64,000 nt of DNA from Xanthoparmelia taractica (Eukaryota > Ascomycota > Lecanoromycetes > Lecanorales > Parmeliaceae). The stretch spans positions 53,141-117,140 of the forward strand of contig JANQBS010000118.1 in assembly GCA_033085395.1 (NCBI GenBank), in the 5' to 3' direction. The notes below the pieces were generated by a model. The model had not been told where the DNA came from. It did no database searches and worked only from the letters and a program-made list of their open reading frames with translations. Positions 12,424 to 24,267 of the stretch are shown here, one piece after another. The position numbers were made by a program, and so were the translations under genes. Numbering within the stretch: position 1 is the first letter of the stretch; each line of letters begins with the position of its first letter.

Positions 12424-13449
12424 ATGAGCAAAACCTCCCGCTACTTGTTCAATGCAAAACCTCGGCACGGATGACCCTGCTCCCAGGTTCTCAGACATTC
12501 GCGACCTGCACGCACGTCCGAGCTCTAATCGAGATCTTAAGTGGAAAGTGTGTTTCACTCCGCCTTCGTTTCTATGTTGAGCCTCCCACATTCCATGATG
12601 AAAGACCATTATCGTCATCCTTAGTCGGACAGTCCGCAGACTCCTGCAATACCATACATGCGTTCTGGCTTTGGCTCAAAACAGTGCGTGGGGGAGCGAA
12701 GCGGATCATGGCGAATTATAATCTTCTCTCTGACAAACTCCATCACTGCTTCAATCGCACGTATATCTCTGCTTTCTTTTCCATCTGCTGATATGAGCTT
12801 CGACAGGTGTACGCCAATCTGGGCAGACAGTTTTTCTGCATGGCAATGCGAATGCGTGAAAAGAAAGCCATGTTTTCGCAAAGTGGCAGCATCAACAGAA
12901 AGGTGAGCATGCTTATATTTCCAGCTCTTGATTCACGCGCAGCGCTTTGAAACAAAGCAATAAAGTTCACTTGCAGTTTCCACGTGAACCAGCGACAATG
13001 AACCCTTGTGGTCTCGGCGGGATGCGTGTGCGTTTACATCGTCTAACGTCTGAACAAGATGCATGCTTCGTACCATTACTGGCTATAAACAAGCTAACGC
13101 AAACTGGCTCTCGTGTTGATATGTGGATCTCAACAGATTACCAGACTTGATAGTGTTACAATTGGCCGGCGTCGATCATTGGTCTTAACGTTTGCTTGCA
13201 AACGATCGCTCTCGCACAGAAAACAAGTGTTGGATACCGCTCGATGGCGAGATGACGGCTTCTATATGACATAAAACACTTTGCTAGACAGAACAAGGCA
13301 GTCGTTGGTATAACGAGGCGACGCAATCTTGGGTCAAACCTCCAACAGATTATCTCAGGTGACAAATACCAGCCATAAACCATCATCCGTCTCTCATATC
13401 CCATACCCAGAATCTCATCTTCAACGATCCTCCACCCTCCCTACCAAAC
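12424..13449. other. Intergenic region with one possible small minus-strand coding segment
   Basis: About 1 kb between the DUF3807-like gene and the 3' end of the IQ-motif gene. It holds a candidate exon at 12621-12881 (listed separately). The part next to the IQ gene is pyrimidine-rich. Nothing else was recognised. Confidence 0.35.
12621..12881 (-). CDS. Possible small gene or exon, unknown
   Basis: An 86-codon frame whose middle part reads like real protein (LSKLISADGKESRDIRAIEA, then VMEFVREKIII), with amphipathic helical character and balanced composition. I do not recognise a family. No clear start or splice pattern upstream could be fixed, and overlapping frames on both strands are also open. 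It could be one exon of a small gene transcribed towards the DUF3807-like gene, or chance. Confidence 0.2.
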   Translation of the reverse strand: MRKHGFLFTHSHCHAEKLSAQIGVHLSKLISADGKESRDIRAIEAVMEFVREKIIIRHDPLRSPTHCFEPKPERMYGIAGVCGLSD

Positions 13450-15046
13450 CTACACCCTCTTCCCCCCCTTCCCCTTCTCCTCCCCCTCCCCCTCCTTCTC
13501 CTTCGAAAACCCCAACCCCATCAACCCCTCCTTAATCCCCTTCAACCGCCCCTTCGTCTTCATATACGTCTCAATCCCCACCATAGCCGCATACGTCCCC
13601 CCCACCGCCGTAACCGACATATCCACCCCCCTCGCCTGCAAACTCTTAATAAAAACTCGCAAATTATGACTCGGCGTCCTGTAATGGCCCGATCTTGGCT
13701 GCAAAATTCGCAACTGGCCGTCTTTCACTGTGATGAGTCCCGCGGCTGAGATGCGGGAGCCGCGTAGGAAGGACGAGTGCTGGAAGGCGCCGGATTGTTT
13801 GATGCCGATGTAGAGGTTGTTGTTTGTGTCGGCGACGAAGATCCAGATTTGTTTCTGTTTTTGCTTCTTTGGCGGCTTCTTGGGAGGTGGTGGGGGGTTG
13901 TGAGGGGAGGCGGGTTTGCTGGTGTGGAAGAGGTCGTGGATGGTGCTGTGGCGGGGGGTTGGGGGCGCTGGCGTTGTGGATGATGAAGTTGGGGAAGCAA
14001 CTTCTGGTTGCTCTCGCTTATCCTCTGTTACAGTCTTGGGGCTTGTCGGCGAAGAAACGTCTGGTTCCTCGTCGCTCGACAGACCGCTCGACTCGCTCGA
14101 GCCCCTGAATGGCGCCGGTCGATGTGCCCATGGCGGCGTCGGATCGTCCGCCTTGACGATTCCACGTTTCGAATCTTTCCACTTGTCGCTCGTATCCACC
14201 CTCACGCCGTCCTTCCTCCAACACAGTTTCCCGTCCTTATCAAAAATGACCTCGTAGAACCGCCTCTCCTCCCTCCCCAAATACCTCACTTGCATACTCT
14301 CCAACCGCTCCCTCGAACACTTCTCCACCGCCACATCCTTCCCCTCCCCCTCATCCAACCAGTAAAAGAAGTTTTCATTCGTGGGCGCCTCTTTCCACGC
14401 CTGGTGGTATTTCCTTAAGTTGCTGCCGTACCGATGCTTCACATCCACCATCTCCAGGAAATACGAGAGATCCATCTGCTTCGCGCTCTGGACCCGATCT
14501 TGCTTTTCCGCGAGGCGTTTCTGACGACGGGCATCGCTGTGCGCGTGGGAGGGACTCGAGGCGTCGTTTTCCGAGTGCGAGGATGAGAGGGAGGATTCTT
14601 CGTCGCCGCCTGCTCGGCGGGCGATGGTGGAGACGCGGGACCAGTTTTGATGGGCTCCGGATGTTGTGCGGTTGAGGGCGTTGTTGTCTGCGTTGGTTGG
14701 AGTTCGGGAGGATCGGGGGCGCGGGGTGGTGAGGGCGCGGTATTGGGCTTCTTTTACTGCCTATGGAGGAGATGGTCAGTGTCATTGATTTGGAAGAAAA
14801 GAAGAAAAGCGATACTAGGTACAGAGTAGGACATATGCGTACCTCTGTCCATCTTGTCGAAGGATCCAAGCCCAATCCCCTCAGCTGTCTCCGCTCCCTG
14901 TGACCTCTGTAGGTCCTTTGAAGGACCCGGGCAGCGGCGGACTCCTGGTGCTGTAGTTGGCTGCCATCTTGCGGTTGCTCTGTAGATTGGTACTTGTTGA
15001 GGATGTCGTGCTCTTTCTGGTCCTGAACCTGGGCGATGGAAGTCAT
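13450..15046 (-). CDS. IQ calmodulin-binding motif protein
   Basis: Two-exon model 15046-14843 and 14760-13450, 1515 nt and 504 aa in frame. Residues about 30-60 hold an IQ motif (AAARVLQRTYRGHRERRQLR), the calmodulin-binding signature. The middle contains the conserved block DLSYFLEMVDVKHRYGSNLR...NFFYWLDEGEGK and RYLGREERRFYEVIFDKDG, seen in fungal IQ proteins and reminiscent of plant IQM proteins. A long S/T/P-rich disordered linker follows, then a folded C-terminal region (IWIFVADTNNNLYIGIKQ, HSSFLRGSRISAAGLI) and a K/G/E-rich tail. The start at 15046 (MTSIAQVQDQ) is preferred to the in-frame ATG at 15229, which would add an uncharacteristic leader. It probably acts as a Ca2+/calmodulin-regulated cytosolic protein. 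The exact role is unknown. Confidence 0.82.
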
Positions 15047-15666
15047 GTCGAAGGGCAGTTGAAGGGAAGCATTAGCGCTTGTGGTGGGGAATGTTCGGAG
15101 CGGAGCGGGGCTTTGCGGGGCGGACGTGGCGGCTTTAGTCCAGTGGGCTTTTCTAGATGAGGGAATACTAAAGAGACGCCTATCTATGTTGTACAAGAGG
15201 AGATTGATGGTAAAGCTGCTCGCGTACAAAGATTGGTACGGAGGTCTGCACCGATTACTGGCCGACTATGTTCGCAAGACGGCCCTGCGTTGTAAGGTTA
15301 TTGAGGACCTGGATATCATTTCTTGGAAGCTCTTGTCTTATCCTCAGCGTCTAACTGTTACGAACATGACATACCAACCCTATAGGCCTTGGGATGGGCT
15401 TCCCCCCTAGAAGTACATCGCACACAATAATTGATGCGGACCGAAACGGAATCAAGAGCGGCCGAAGAAGCATTCAGAAGATCCCCATCGATATTGATTT
15501 TTCCTTCCACTGTTTCTTCATCTTGGGTCTTCGTTATTGTCGGACGGGCGTTATCATGACATGATCTGACCAAAGTCTTATGTAAGTACAGCCGGTGACT
15601 TCTTCCACTCATGCCTCAAAGTAAGCTCCCATATCTCTCTGCGCCGTGGCACATTTATCCTTCATG
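15047..15666. other. Intergenic region
   Basis: About 620 bp between the start of the IQ gene and the end of the RNase III-like gene. Only short frames without recognisable domains were found. Confidence 0.35.
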
Positions 15667-16218
15667 TTAGCGACTCGATCTAGCCTGAGCCATAGCCTCA
15701 GCGTAGCTTCCTACAGCATTCGTGACAGCTTCCATGCCACCGTCTATGTACAGAGCCCCCATGATTGCCGTGGTAATGCGAGGAAGCAATTCCATAGCCG
15801 TATGTTCATGAGCTTCTCGGCCACCGGGTCCCATTAGTCCAAATAGTCCCATGTCCATCCCACGCTGCCATACTGTGTCCATGAGCCAGCTAGAGTCTGG
15901 TATGCTCGCAACAACTTGTAACAACCTCAGCAAGTATTCCCGTGTTTCAATCTAGCCAGGGTGAAAGTTACCGCGGGGATCACGCAGACCACCAAGCTCA
16001 TACTCTCCAGCAGCAGCTGCAAGGCAGATGACAGCATGACCAAGTAGTCGGAGTTCCGCGTTGTCCTTGGAGTCATCCCATCTTACAACCGATCCGGGAA
16101 ACTGAAGTGCCTCCAATAGAAGCATAGGCATCCGGAAGTTATAGGACATTCTGTCTTCAATTCCGTTTAGTACGATGATGGCAATACTGTCTATGCCTTC
16201 AAAACGACTGGGATCCAT
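15667..16218 (-). CDS. RNase III-like domain protein, catalytic residues degenerate
   Basis: Two-exon model 16218-15972 and 15914-15667, 495 nt and 164 aa in frame. It starts MDPSRFEGIDSIAI. The segment DNAELRLLGHAVICLAAAAG corresponds to the RNase III signature (RLEFLGDAV type), and TTAIMGALYIDGGMEAV corresponds to the second signature (EALIGAIYLDGG type). In a true RNase III the first signature carries an Asp after LLG and the second a D..E ahead of the helix. Here the Asp is His and the second pair is not acidic. I therefore call an RNase III fold that has probably lost nuclease activity, as in some ribosomal and fungal RNase III-like proteins. No dsRNA-binding domain is present. The biological role is unknown. 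Confidence 0.65.
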
Positions 16219-17146
16219 AATTTAAGTTCAAGACAAGTCTTGAATAGTCAGAAAGACAGAGGATCTAGAATGTGAGATTGCTGTGTTTAGCTGTTCAGAT
16301 CGCGGTACCTACTCTCCATGGAAGATAAACTTGAAAAGCGTGAAGACTTGCGAATATATATACCTTGATCGTCTCATCAACGAAAATAGGGAAGTGATTC
16401 AGCAGGTTTGTTCTCGCGTGCGCGGTATTCTCTCCGAGATTGCTTCCGAGAAATGCTTTCAGTACAGTAGAATTTCTCTCTAAGGTGTAGAGATTCCGAA
16501 AATATTGACACCTTTCAAGCCGATACATCTTATAACTCGACACCTTGTAAGAAAGGTTTACTCTAGTTGCCTAATATCAAGGAAGATTTTCAGTTTAGTT
16601 GGGCTCAACTGCGAAACAGAGCAGAGTCGGATAATACAGTAGTAATCGCAGACATGAGTCTTCGCTCCAGTAATGGCGTTGGCGAGGAGAAACCACTGCC
16701 GAAGAAAGAATGTCTTGCTCCACAGCGAAGTGGCCAATGGTGTCGCGTGAGTAACACGATGAATTGTTTCAGGGTATCTTAAAGATGGTGCCGCTATCCA
16801 TACTCCTCATAGCAGGAAATGTGAGAAGAAGTCGACAGTATTGATATAGATCACTATCTTCAAAGTCCAATCAAGCTCTGCGCCTGCTCAAAGATTTCGG
16901 TCATCGAGGGTTTCAGTCGACATGATAATAGCCAAGATGAGTCCGATAGTACATTTCTAATCTGCAGCTGGGTTTCACCCTTAATCCAATAGATTAGCCA
17001 GCTGAGAGTGTTATATTCGACTGAGGTATGGTAGGAATCTTGCCCCGAGTTTGTGCTCTTTGCCGGAGCGACTGCAGCCACGCCGGCTACTGTCTATAGT
17101 GCGTTTCGATCTCGAACGCGCTGGGCTTCGTTGCATGTTCCGGAAG
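16219..17146. other. Intergenic region
   Basis: About 930 bp. Short frames on both strands, none with a recognisable domain or conserved splicing. Nothing supportable. Confidence 0.35.
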
Positions 17147-18951
17147 CTACAGTGCGTGATACGGAGCGTCCGGTGGTGGTATATAGCGGCGCATGCTTGT
17201 CTGCGTTGGGTGCTCTGCAAACGGCCAAGCTTTGATCCACTCTGTTCTTTGTGAGTCGTCCTTTGCCTCACGATCCAAGAAGTGTGCAAGGCACTCTTCC
17301 AACCTAACCTTCATCAATTCATAGCTGGCGTGGTTGACCCAACCATCCCAACCTCTGTACGCTCCTACTTGGTCAAGGACATCTTCCATGAGCTCGACCC
17401 CTCTGACCCATTGTGCCTCATGCTCGCTCTGAAGAGTCTTCTCCTGCGCTGAGAAGACCAGCGGGCAAGGCACAGAAGGCCGGCCATCGGGGCCCGGTCC
17501 GACAATATCCAGCCAGTCTCTCTCTAAGGCCATGAGCATTCCATTGACAATCGGCTCGCCGTCGCTGAAAAGCGAGCCAGCCATAGCAGTAATCTTGCAA
17601 GCCAGCGTCTCGCGGTATTGCAACGCGCGGAAGATGTTTTTGTTTCGTTGGCGCAATTCCACCTCATATAGTTTGTAGAGTGACTGCGCGGACCGGAGCA
17701 TCTTCGCTTCTTTCTGCTCATCCGCGCTCAGATCATCGAAGTTCTCTGGAAGCTCAATGCGACCATACCCTTCAGGGATTGGGCCATTGAATTCGATAAG
17801 TGCTGGATGCCTGGCTTGGAGGAAAAAAGGACTTAGGTGAACGGATTGCCAGTCGATAATGCCCACTATCTCAGTGGGCTTTTCTGGATTTACGAATATG
17901 TTGTTCGCGTGTAGATCGCTGTGCCACATTACTGAGGCTTGGAATGATTCCTGCTTTGGCAAAAGATTCTTTGCCACCTTCAGGTAGTCAGTTAGCGCCG
18001 ACAACTTGGAGGTCGGTGTTGGTTGATACTGTCCGGGGCCATAAAAAAGACCTTGCGGCATAGGGAATTCTTGGAGTGTCATAATGCATGCAATCTCGCG
18101 ACGTGCTGTGGCGATAGCGTAGTCTTCAACGGTACACCCTTGAATCAGGCTCGTCAGCTAGAGAGCATTGATTTAAGAGGAGCTAGGAAGGCCACCATAC
18201 AAGGTCCTCGATCCACATGGACGCCTCCACGCCCCTCATCAAAGAACATTCGGTTGTTCGTAGGGCCTATGGTGAACTGAGAGCATTGCATCTCCGTTCC
18301 ATCTTCATTTACGCACAATGTCTCATTGCCAGCAACTTTCGGAACATCCTGCGCGTAGTACAAACTTCCAAACAGCTTAAACCTGGTTGAGGCAAATGAA
18401 TTCTCAAATCCAACCAGTTGCTTCACAATCTCATATTTCTGTCGACCCGTGATATCTTCCCATACTTTCTCGAGCTCAACACCAGGCGCTTTTTCCATAA
18501 TTATGTACTCGGCGTTGACTGGGTTCTCTTCCCGGCGGGAGCTCCATGCGAATACTTTGGGAGCTGGTATTCTCAGAACATTTCTTACCTGTGAGCGTTT
18601 CATTAGCCACCGCCGTTAAGCAAAGTAAGGTAATTCGCCTACAAAGTCCATTGTGGCGACCTCGCTGGCGGTAGTGAAATGAGGGCGTCCAGCATTAGGG
18701 TTTGGAACCTTTGCAATAACTTCATTCCCATCGTTCATAGTTAGAAGGAAAGTTTTATTGAAGTTGCCCTCTGGGAGTTTCTTGATCTCAACGCATGATG
18801 AGGCGCCTATCGATCTAGCAGCGATTCGTGCCAGTTCTGCCATGTTGAATGGAACAAAACGTCGAGACAATTGTGCTAGCTCGTCCCAGAGCCATCGCCC
18901 AGCTGTATACCCATAGAAGGACTCCTCACCACCATCTTTGATAATCAACAT
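17147..18951 (-). CDS. AIM9-like phosphotransferase (aminoglycoside phosphotransferase/kinase fold)
   Basis: Three-exon model 18951-18643, 18588-18201 and 18138-17147, 1689 nt and 562 aa in frame. The family is AIM9/APH: a protein-kinase-like fold found in fungi as expanded paralogues, some mitochondrial. Key pieces are YTAGRWLWDE near the N-terminus; the nucleotide loop LPEGNFNKTFLLTM; the strand with lysine EVIAKVPNP; YIIMEKAPGVEL (hinge); VMWHSDLHANNIFVNPEKP (Brenner-type catalytic loop HSDLHxxNI with its Asp and Asn); and GIIDWQSVHLSPFF (the metal-binding IDW, equivalent to DFG). The motifs needed for phosphotransfer are present. The substrate is unknown. The upstream region 18952-19272 has open frames that could encode a presequence, but I could not splice one in frame, so MLIIKDGGEE is kept as the start. 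Confidence 0.85.
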
Positions 18952-19717
18952 GCTGTTTCCTCAAACTTGATGTGACTTCTACTGACCTTGAATCTGTGGC
19001 TCTTCCAATCCCATCGTAGCCTGAGCAGGGTACAAACTGCGGCCGTGGCTCTTCAATTGACAAGACCGTAGTGAGGCCGCCCCGGTGTGGTTTTGAAAGG
19101 TTGTCTGCAAAGAAAAACGGAAAGCTCTCAAACCTTTGAATATACTGCGGGCTTGACTGAATGGAATATGTAGGACAGACGTCATATTTAGTGATGACCA
19201 TGGTCGTGTTTCAAATGAGCTGGAAGGAAAAGTGCGCTTTGCGCCCTTTGAGCGTACTCGAAATCTATACAAATGCTTGGCATTGCGTCCTCCACTTCCT
19301 CTAACGGTCCGCGACTCCGCGCTTGTCGGGGCGCTAGCTTCACTGATCGGTTCGCTACTTATCGTCTTCTACCATGGGAGTGTTGCCTGAAACACATTAT
19401 AAAAGCCTCAGTGGAGGCCAGACATATGATCAGAATAGTCGATAATCAATCAATAGGTTTCAATTTTCAAGAGTGGTTGCTATAAAACGCCCAATATCTG
19501 AAGTACGCTGGAACTAACAGCAATCAAAAACAGACTTTTCAACGGCACAATACCTCAAGCTGTCAAATACACAGCACAAGGCCCACCCTTAACATCTTTT
19601 ATTTTTGTGCTGTGCAACAATAGGGCTGATGACTGGGAATTCATGAATACACTTGGCTGACCCAAATCCTCGCTTCAACATCTGCGCCTGAGTTAAAAGT
19701 TGTGCCATCCGCCCCCG
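18952..19717. other. Intergenic region between the AIM9-like gene and NLR1
   Basis: About 770 bp. It contains the upstream region of the AIM9-like gene and the 3' end of NLR1. A minus-strand frame at 18979-19272 is open but could not be joined to the downstream gene. No repeat was recognised. Confidence 0.35.
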
Positions 19718-22700
19718 TCAAAACTGTCTGCGCGCTGAGTCTACAGGCTCATGCCTTGCTTGTCGCAAATATTCAACAAGAGCGTGTTTACCAGCCACCG
19801 CAGCGCATGCATGGACTGTACGAGAGTCTCTGTCCCTGGCTTTCAGGTCCGCATTTCTGGCGATCAGGAACTCAACGACATCTTGAAAACCTGCAGCAGC
19901 GGCGGTATGGATTGGCCGCCAACACCAGTCGTCCTGGGCCTCTATGTCCGCTCCTGAGTCTAATAGGAGCCGCACTGTTTCTAAGTCACCGTTCTTGCAA
20001 CTTTTGTGGAGCGCTGTCTGCCCGTCCAGCGTTCGCGCAGCGATATCTGCTTTACGATCTAGGCACAGGTTCACCATGCCCGACATCCCTTTACTGGCGG
20101 CACAATGAAGAGGTTGCCATCCGTCTGACGTAGCTGCAGTAACATCGGCGTTGTTTTCGAAGAGAAGGCGGGCGATTGGCTCATTACCTACCAGTAGTGC
20201 TTGGTGCAGCGGAGTGGAAGAGTCAGATATGGTCTTGTTGACGTCGGCACCATTTGACAAGAGCTCGGTGACTTGAGATAAATTGCCTTTTTCTATGGCG
20301 AGTTCCAAGTCACCTCGCTCCTCAGCACCCATGCCCTTATGTAAAACCTCCTCCTGTCTGAGAAGCGTTGCCACCCTCCAGTGGCCAGAATTTGAAGCTT
20401 CTTTTTCAGGCTTACGACCATGAATATTGACCGCTAGTAGTTGTTTAAGTGGTGAGACCGAGTCTTGTTGCAATAACAATTTGATGACTCTTTCGTGTCC
20501 ACCTCTAGCAGCTCGATGAAGAGGGAGATTGCCGTTACAATCTTTGATCCATAAGTCGGCATTTCCCCTCAAGAGTCTTGAAACAACGTCATAGTGGCCA
20601 CCTCCGCATGCTCGGTGCAGGGCCATACGCTTATCTCGACTCTGTTCATTGATATTAGCGTTGTGATCGAGCAAAATCTTTACCACTTCATCCTGTCCAC
20701 TACTACTCGCACCATGCAGAGGTGTCCAACCATCCCACGTCTCCATGTCAACAGGAGAGCCGTATTTGAGTAGCAACAGAACCATGTGAACGTGACCACG
20801 TCCAGCTGCTCGGTGGAGTGGAATGAGCCCTCTAGTACTCTGTGCAATGACGCTAGCCCCATGATTTAGAAGTGTCTGCGCGATAGCAAGGTGACCATTG
20901 TCAGCTGCCTTATGTAGTGGGGACCAAGAATCTTTACATCGCCCGTTTAGCTTTGCCCCTTGCTTGAGCAGAGCCGGTAATAGCTCCTCATGAGAGAATG
21001 AAACCGCGAGATACAGCGGTGAATTATGGTCAAGATTTTGCACATTGACTTCTGCTCCGCGTTCAAGCAACAGATTTACCGCTCCTGAGTGTCCGCAAAT
21101 GGCCGCATCATGAAGAGCCGTGTTCTCGTAGCCGTCCCTAGCGTCTACTTCTAGCCCAAAATCGAGTAACAAGCCCAGAAGGTCGACCAGTCCATACGCG
21201 GCTACCACATGCAGGCCCGTTCTCTTGTCGCGATATCGGCTTATCCACGGCTCACGATCCCGGACATGCCCGCAACCATGAGCCAAGGATCGTGTGAGAC
21301 TCTGCGTAGCGCGTGTCAGCCTCGGGGTGTCAGTGAGGAACCCCAGGGCAAGCTTATTGATTTCGCTTGATTGCGAGAGCTTTGCATGATGGCCCCAATT
21401 TGTAGCGGCATATTCAAGAAATGAAGATTTTTCTATTAGCCCTTGATCTGTCTTATTGATCTTATCCTCGACCTTCTCGTTTACAGTGGTGGCATCGGTG
21501 GTCTGATCAAAACAAAGATACGTAATGAGCGATTGAGTTATGAAAGTCTCTTCCTGCAGGTATGTTTGCGGTCGCCGAGATTGCAGATAATCCTGTAGAG
21601 TGTAGTGAACGAGTCTAAATGTCGACCCTTCATCATCGAGGACAATTAGTCCGGAACAGCTCTCGATTATGGACCGCGGAGGTAGAAGGTTGTCTTGATC
21701 AAGCTCTTTATCACCAAGCTTCGTGGCCAGCGCGTGGCACAGCTCATCAACTCTAAGAGGCCTGCGTGCATGCGATACCCACATCAAGGCTCGAAGAGCA
21801 ACTTGGCGACGATTAGTGGGTTCGTTTCCGATCCTTTGGATGGTATTCTCAAAAGCCTGGCCAAGATTGCCTGACAAATTGCTCAAAGACGCCTTAATCT
21901 CTGACTTGGTCATGGCTTCTAGAATCCTTTGGAGCTGAAGGACCGGCAGTAGGAACCTGACACGTTTCTATTAGTCTAGCTAAACGGCAGCTTGCTCGCG
22001 ACGGGTAGACTGGGTGAGCAACTTGCAAGACGCAATAACCTACATTCCATTAGCCTTGCTTGCAATGGTATCCGTTACTTGCTGCCTCAAGGCATCGCTC
22101 ATTAGATCTTTAGCATTCAAATTTTCCTCGATCATGCGAGAACAATATTGCTTGACATCAGTTTCGCTAGCTTCTATATCTATTTTAAGCCCATCTTCGA
22201 AGTACTGCTTGAGATCGTGGGTATGAGGCCAGCTCGTCACAAAAACGCGGGTTTTTGCTGTTGGCAGGCTTTTCATCGCTTGGACGATTTCTTTTCTGTG
22301 ACTTTGATGCTTGCACTCATCAAGCGCATCAATTACAATGTAGCATCTCTCATAAACCTCACAAGTCAGTCGAAAGACATTGCGCAGCTCAGATATGAGG
22401 TTCTGCGGCTGCTCGTCTTTGAAACAATTGTAGAAGTTGAGTACGGACTCGGGAAGGGGTCTTCTCCTCGCCGCAAGTTGACGAAGTAGGCTTGCGAGGA
22501 AGAAAGCAGGTGTTTGCACATGCTGATCTCGATAATCAAAGTAAAAATATGCCAAAGCTTCATTTGACGACATTTCTTTTTCGAGGATGTGGTCGATGAC
22601 AAGAGATCTTTCACAAGTGAGCATTCCTGCCCCCAGATACCATATTCGTATTTGAGCTTACGTCAAGACAGACTTCCCTGCCCCTGGAGCTCCACTGCAC

Positions 22701-23655
22701 CAAAGAATGGGGTGAGATTGACCGATCCAGGCACGGAATACTTCATGCTCTAGAAGCCACAAGCCCGTACCTGCTACTCTTCTTGCACGAGTATCATGAT
22801 GGGTGAGGGAATGCTTGTGGGACGAGAGCCATGAAAGGATCTCCGTTTCTCTATTTTCTGTACTCGAGACGAAGTAAGAGGAGCTCTTTGAGTTGGGGAG
22901 GCCATGCTGAACTTACCTTGGGATCTCGCTGCTATTGCATCGACGCTGTGGGATAGTGCCTGCATGGTGCGCAAGGGTTTGTCATAGTCACTGACCAGTC
23001 TCAGTATCTCAGAAACTTGATTGGACACCTTGAAGGCTTCTTTTGCAGATTCTGCCATGGTCCCAAGGCCCTGGGTTAGCTCCAGTACCCTTCTCGCAGT
23101 CTCTTGTTGAAGTTCAAGGCTTTTGGTAGCGTCTTCAGAAGAGCGTGAGAGAAGAATGCTAGAAAGAAAACTGTTCAGTCATCGAGAAGACGACTGAATT
23201 GAGGGAATATTGAACAGTGGCTGGTGACTTTCCAGACTGATTCCAAGCGGCGAATTTAAAGATCACTCACCAGCCTTCCACCGAAAGAGCAAATTGGAAT
23301 GTAGCGGCGCATCTCTGTAGTGTGGCTAAGGTTTTCTGCATTTCCCTCTCGCTGAAAGGCCACTTCAGCTTTTCCCACACTCGAGCCACCCCGTCGAGGT
23401 TCAGCTTCTGCACCTTGGAGGAAATACTCTCGATATTGCCCACACACACGGTAAGCGCATGTGCTAGCACAGAGTTCTGATCGAAGATTTCAGTCTTTAA
23501 CTGATGGCTTCGAAGAAGCTCATCAAGTTGGCGTAGTACATCTCGCATGCTTGCCAATTCTTGACGGATTTACAGTAAGAGCCAATAGTGCAGGAAACTT
23601 CCAACGTGAGGCTGACGAGGCCTGCCACACTTGCTGCGACGGATAGGGGGTCCAT
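19718..23655 (-). CDS. NACHT-ankyrin NLR with HeLo-like/fungal N-terminal domain (NLR1), N-terminus possibly broken
   Basis: Large NOD-like receptor of the fungal STAND class, probably involved in non-self recognition or regulated cell death. It starts at 23655 (MDPLSVAASVAGLVSLTLEV, a typical fungal N-terminal helix). The coiled N-terminal region continues as SMRDVLRQLDELLRSHQL (23557-23267), then SAKEAFKVSNQVSEILRL. The NACHT has Walker A GAPGAGKSVLT near 22690 and Walker B CYIVIDALDECKHQ, followed by a winged-helix-type region (RALMWVSHARRPLRVDELCH). The C-terminal half (21913-19718) has about a dozen ankyrin repeats (for example DGWTPLHGASSSGQDEVVKI). Several introns split the front half (about 23270-23160, 22910-22760, 22670-22620 and 22040-21960). 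Between the start segment and the next helix the frame shifts near 23560 with no intron-sized gap, so the N-terminal domain may be disrupted. A TRIM element lies just upstream. Confidence 0.82.
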
Positions 23656-23702
23656 TGTGCGAGGAATTTCCACACCTGCTGGTACACGAATGATACAGAA
23701 AG

Positions 23703-23792
23703 TGTTGCAAATGTGGGTGACGGATGATTTGCAGCTACTGAAAAATCTGACTATATACAAGCGATAGGGCTGAGTAGTGCCAAATTCCAACA
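23703..23792 (-). repeat. TRIM element 2, 3' LTR (90 bp)
   Basis: Copy of the terminal repeat nearest the NLR1 start codon. On the minus strand it is the downstream (3') LTR, preceded by the purine tract. It differs from its partner at one base (G versus A at the twelfth plus-strand base after TGTTGCAAATG). Confidence 0.9.
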
Positions 23793-24111
23793 CTCCCTCT
23801 CAATACTTAGGCCTATCGCACACGTACTTCGTATAGCCTCTTCAGGTAGCTCCCCCTAATCCTTAAATCTTGACACGTAGCCTTCTTAAAACCTTCCACC
23901 GCTCAATCGCTCGCTCGTGGATGGGGGAAAGAGTACTCGATTGACTGCTCCCTTTGGCCACCTGGCCTTAGAGCCTATTGCCTGACTCCCTCTGGCCCTC
24001 TGGCCTGAAGTCCGTCTGCCCGTCGTATTTCGATGGTGTCTCGTTGCTATAGGTGTCGTTCCTTTGTTTCCTTCCTTCTAGCCAACGCCCCGACACTCCA
24101 CTCGACAATAC

Positions 24112-24200
24112 ACGGGACTTCCGTTGCCCACCGCTGTGGGGCTTCCGTTGCCCAGCTCGACGTGGGACTTCCGTTGCCCAGCTCGACGTGGGGCTTCCGT
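24112..24200. repeat. Internal tandem repeat of TRIM element 2
   Basis: About 3.5 copies of a 25-26 bp unit built around ACTTCCGTTGCCCAGCTCGA, with small variants between copies. It lies inside the element between the two LTRs and has no evident coding role. Confidence 0.75.
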
Positions 24201-24267
24201 ACAACACTGTCGCTCAGTGAGGGACCCGTCACGGCTCCTGGGACTCGCGCAGTCCGGGCTCATAACC

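Noticed and set aside
13725..14418. Several overlapping frames on both strands inside the IQ-protein gene
   Set aside because: Low-complexity shadows of the proline/serine-rich linker; only the minus frame with the IQ and C-terminal domains is consistent.
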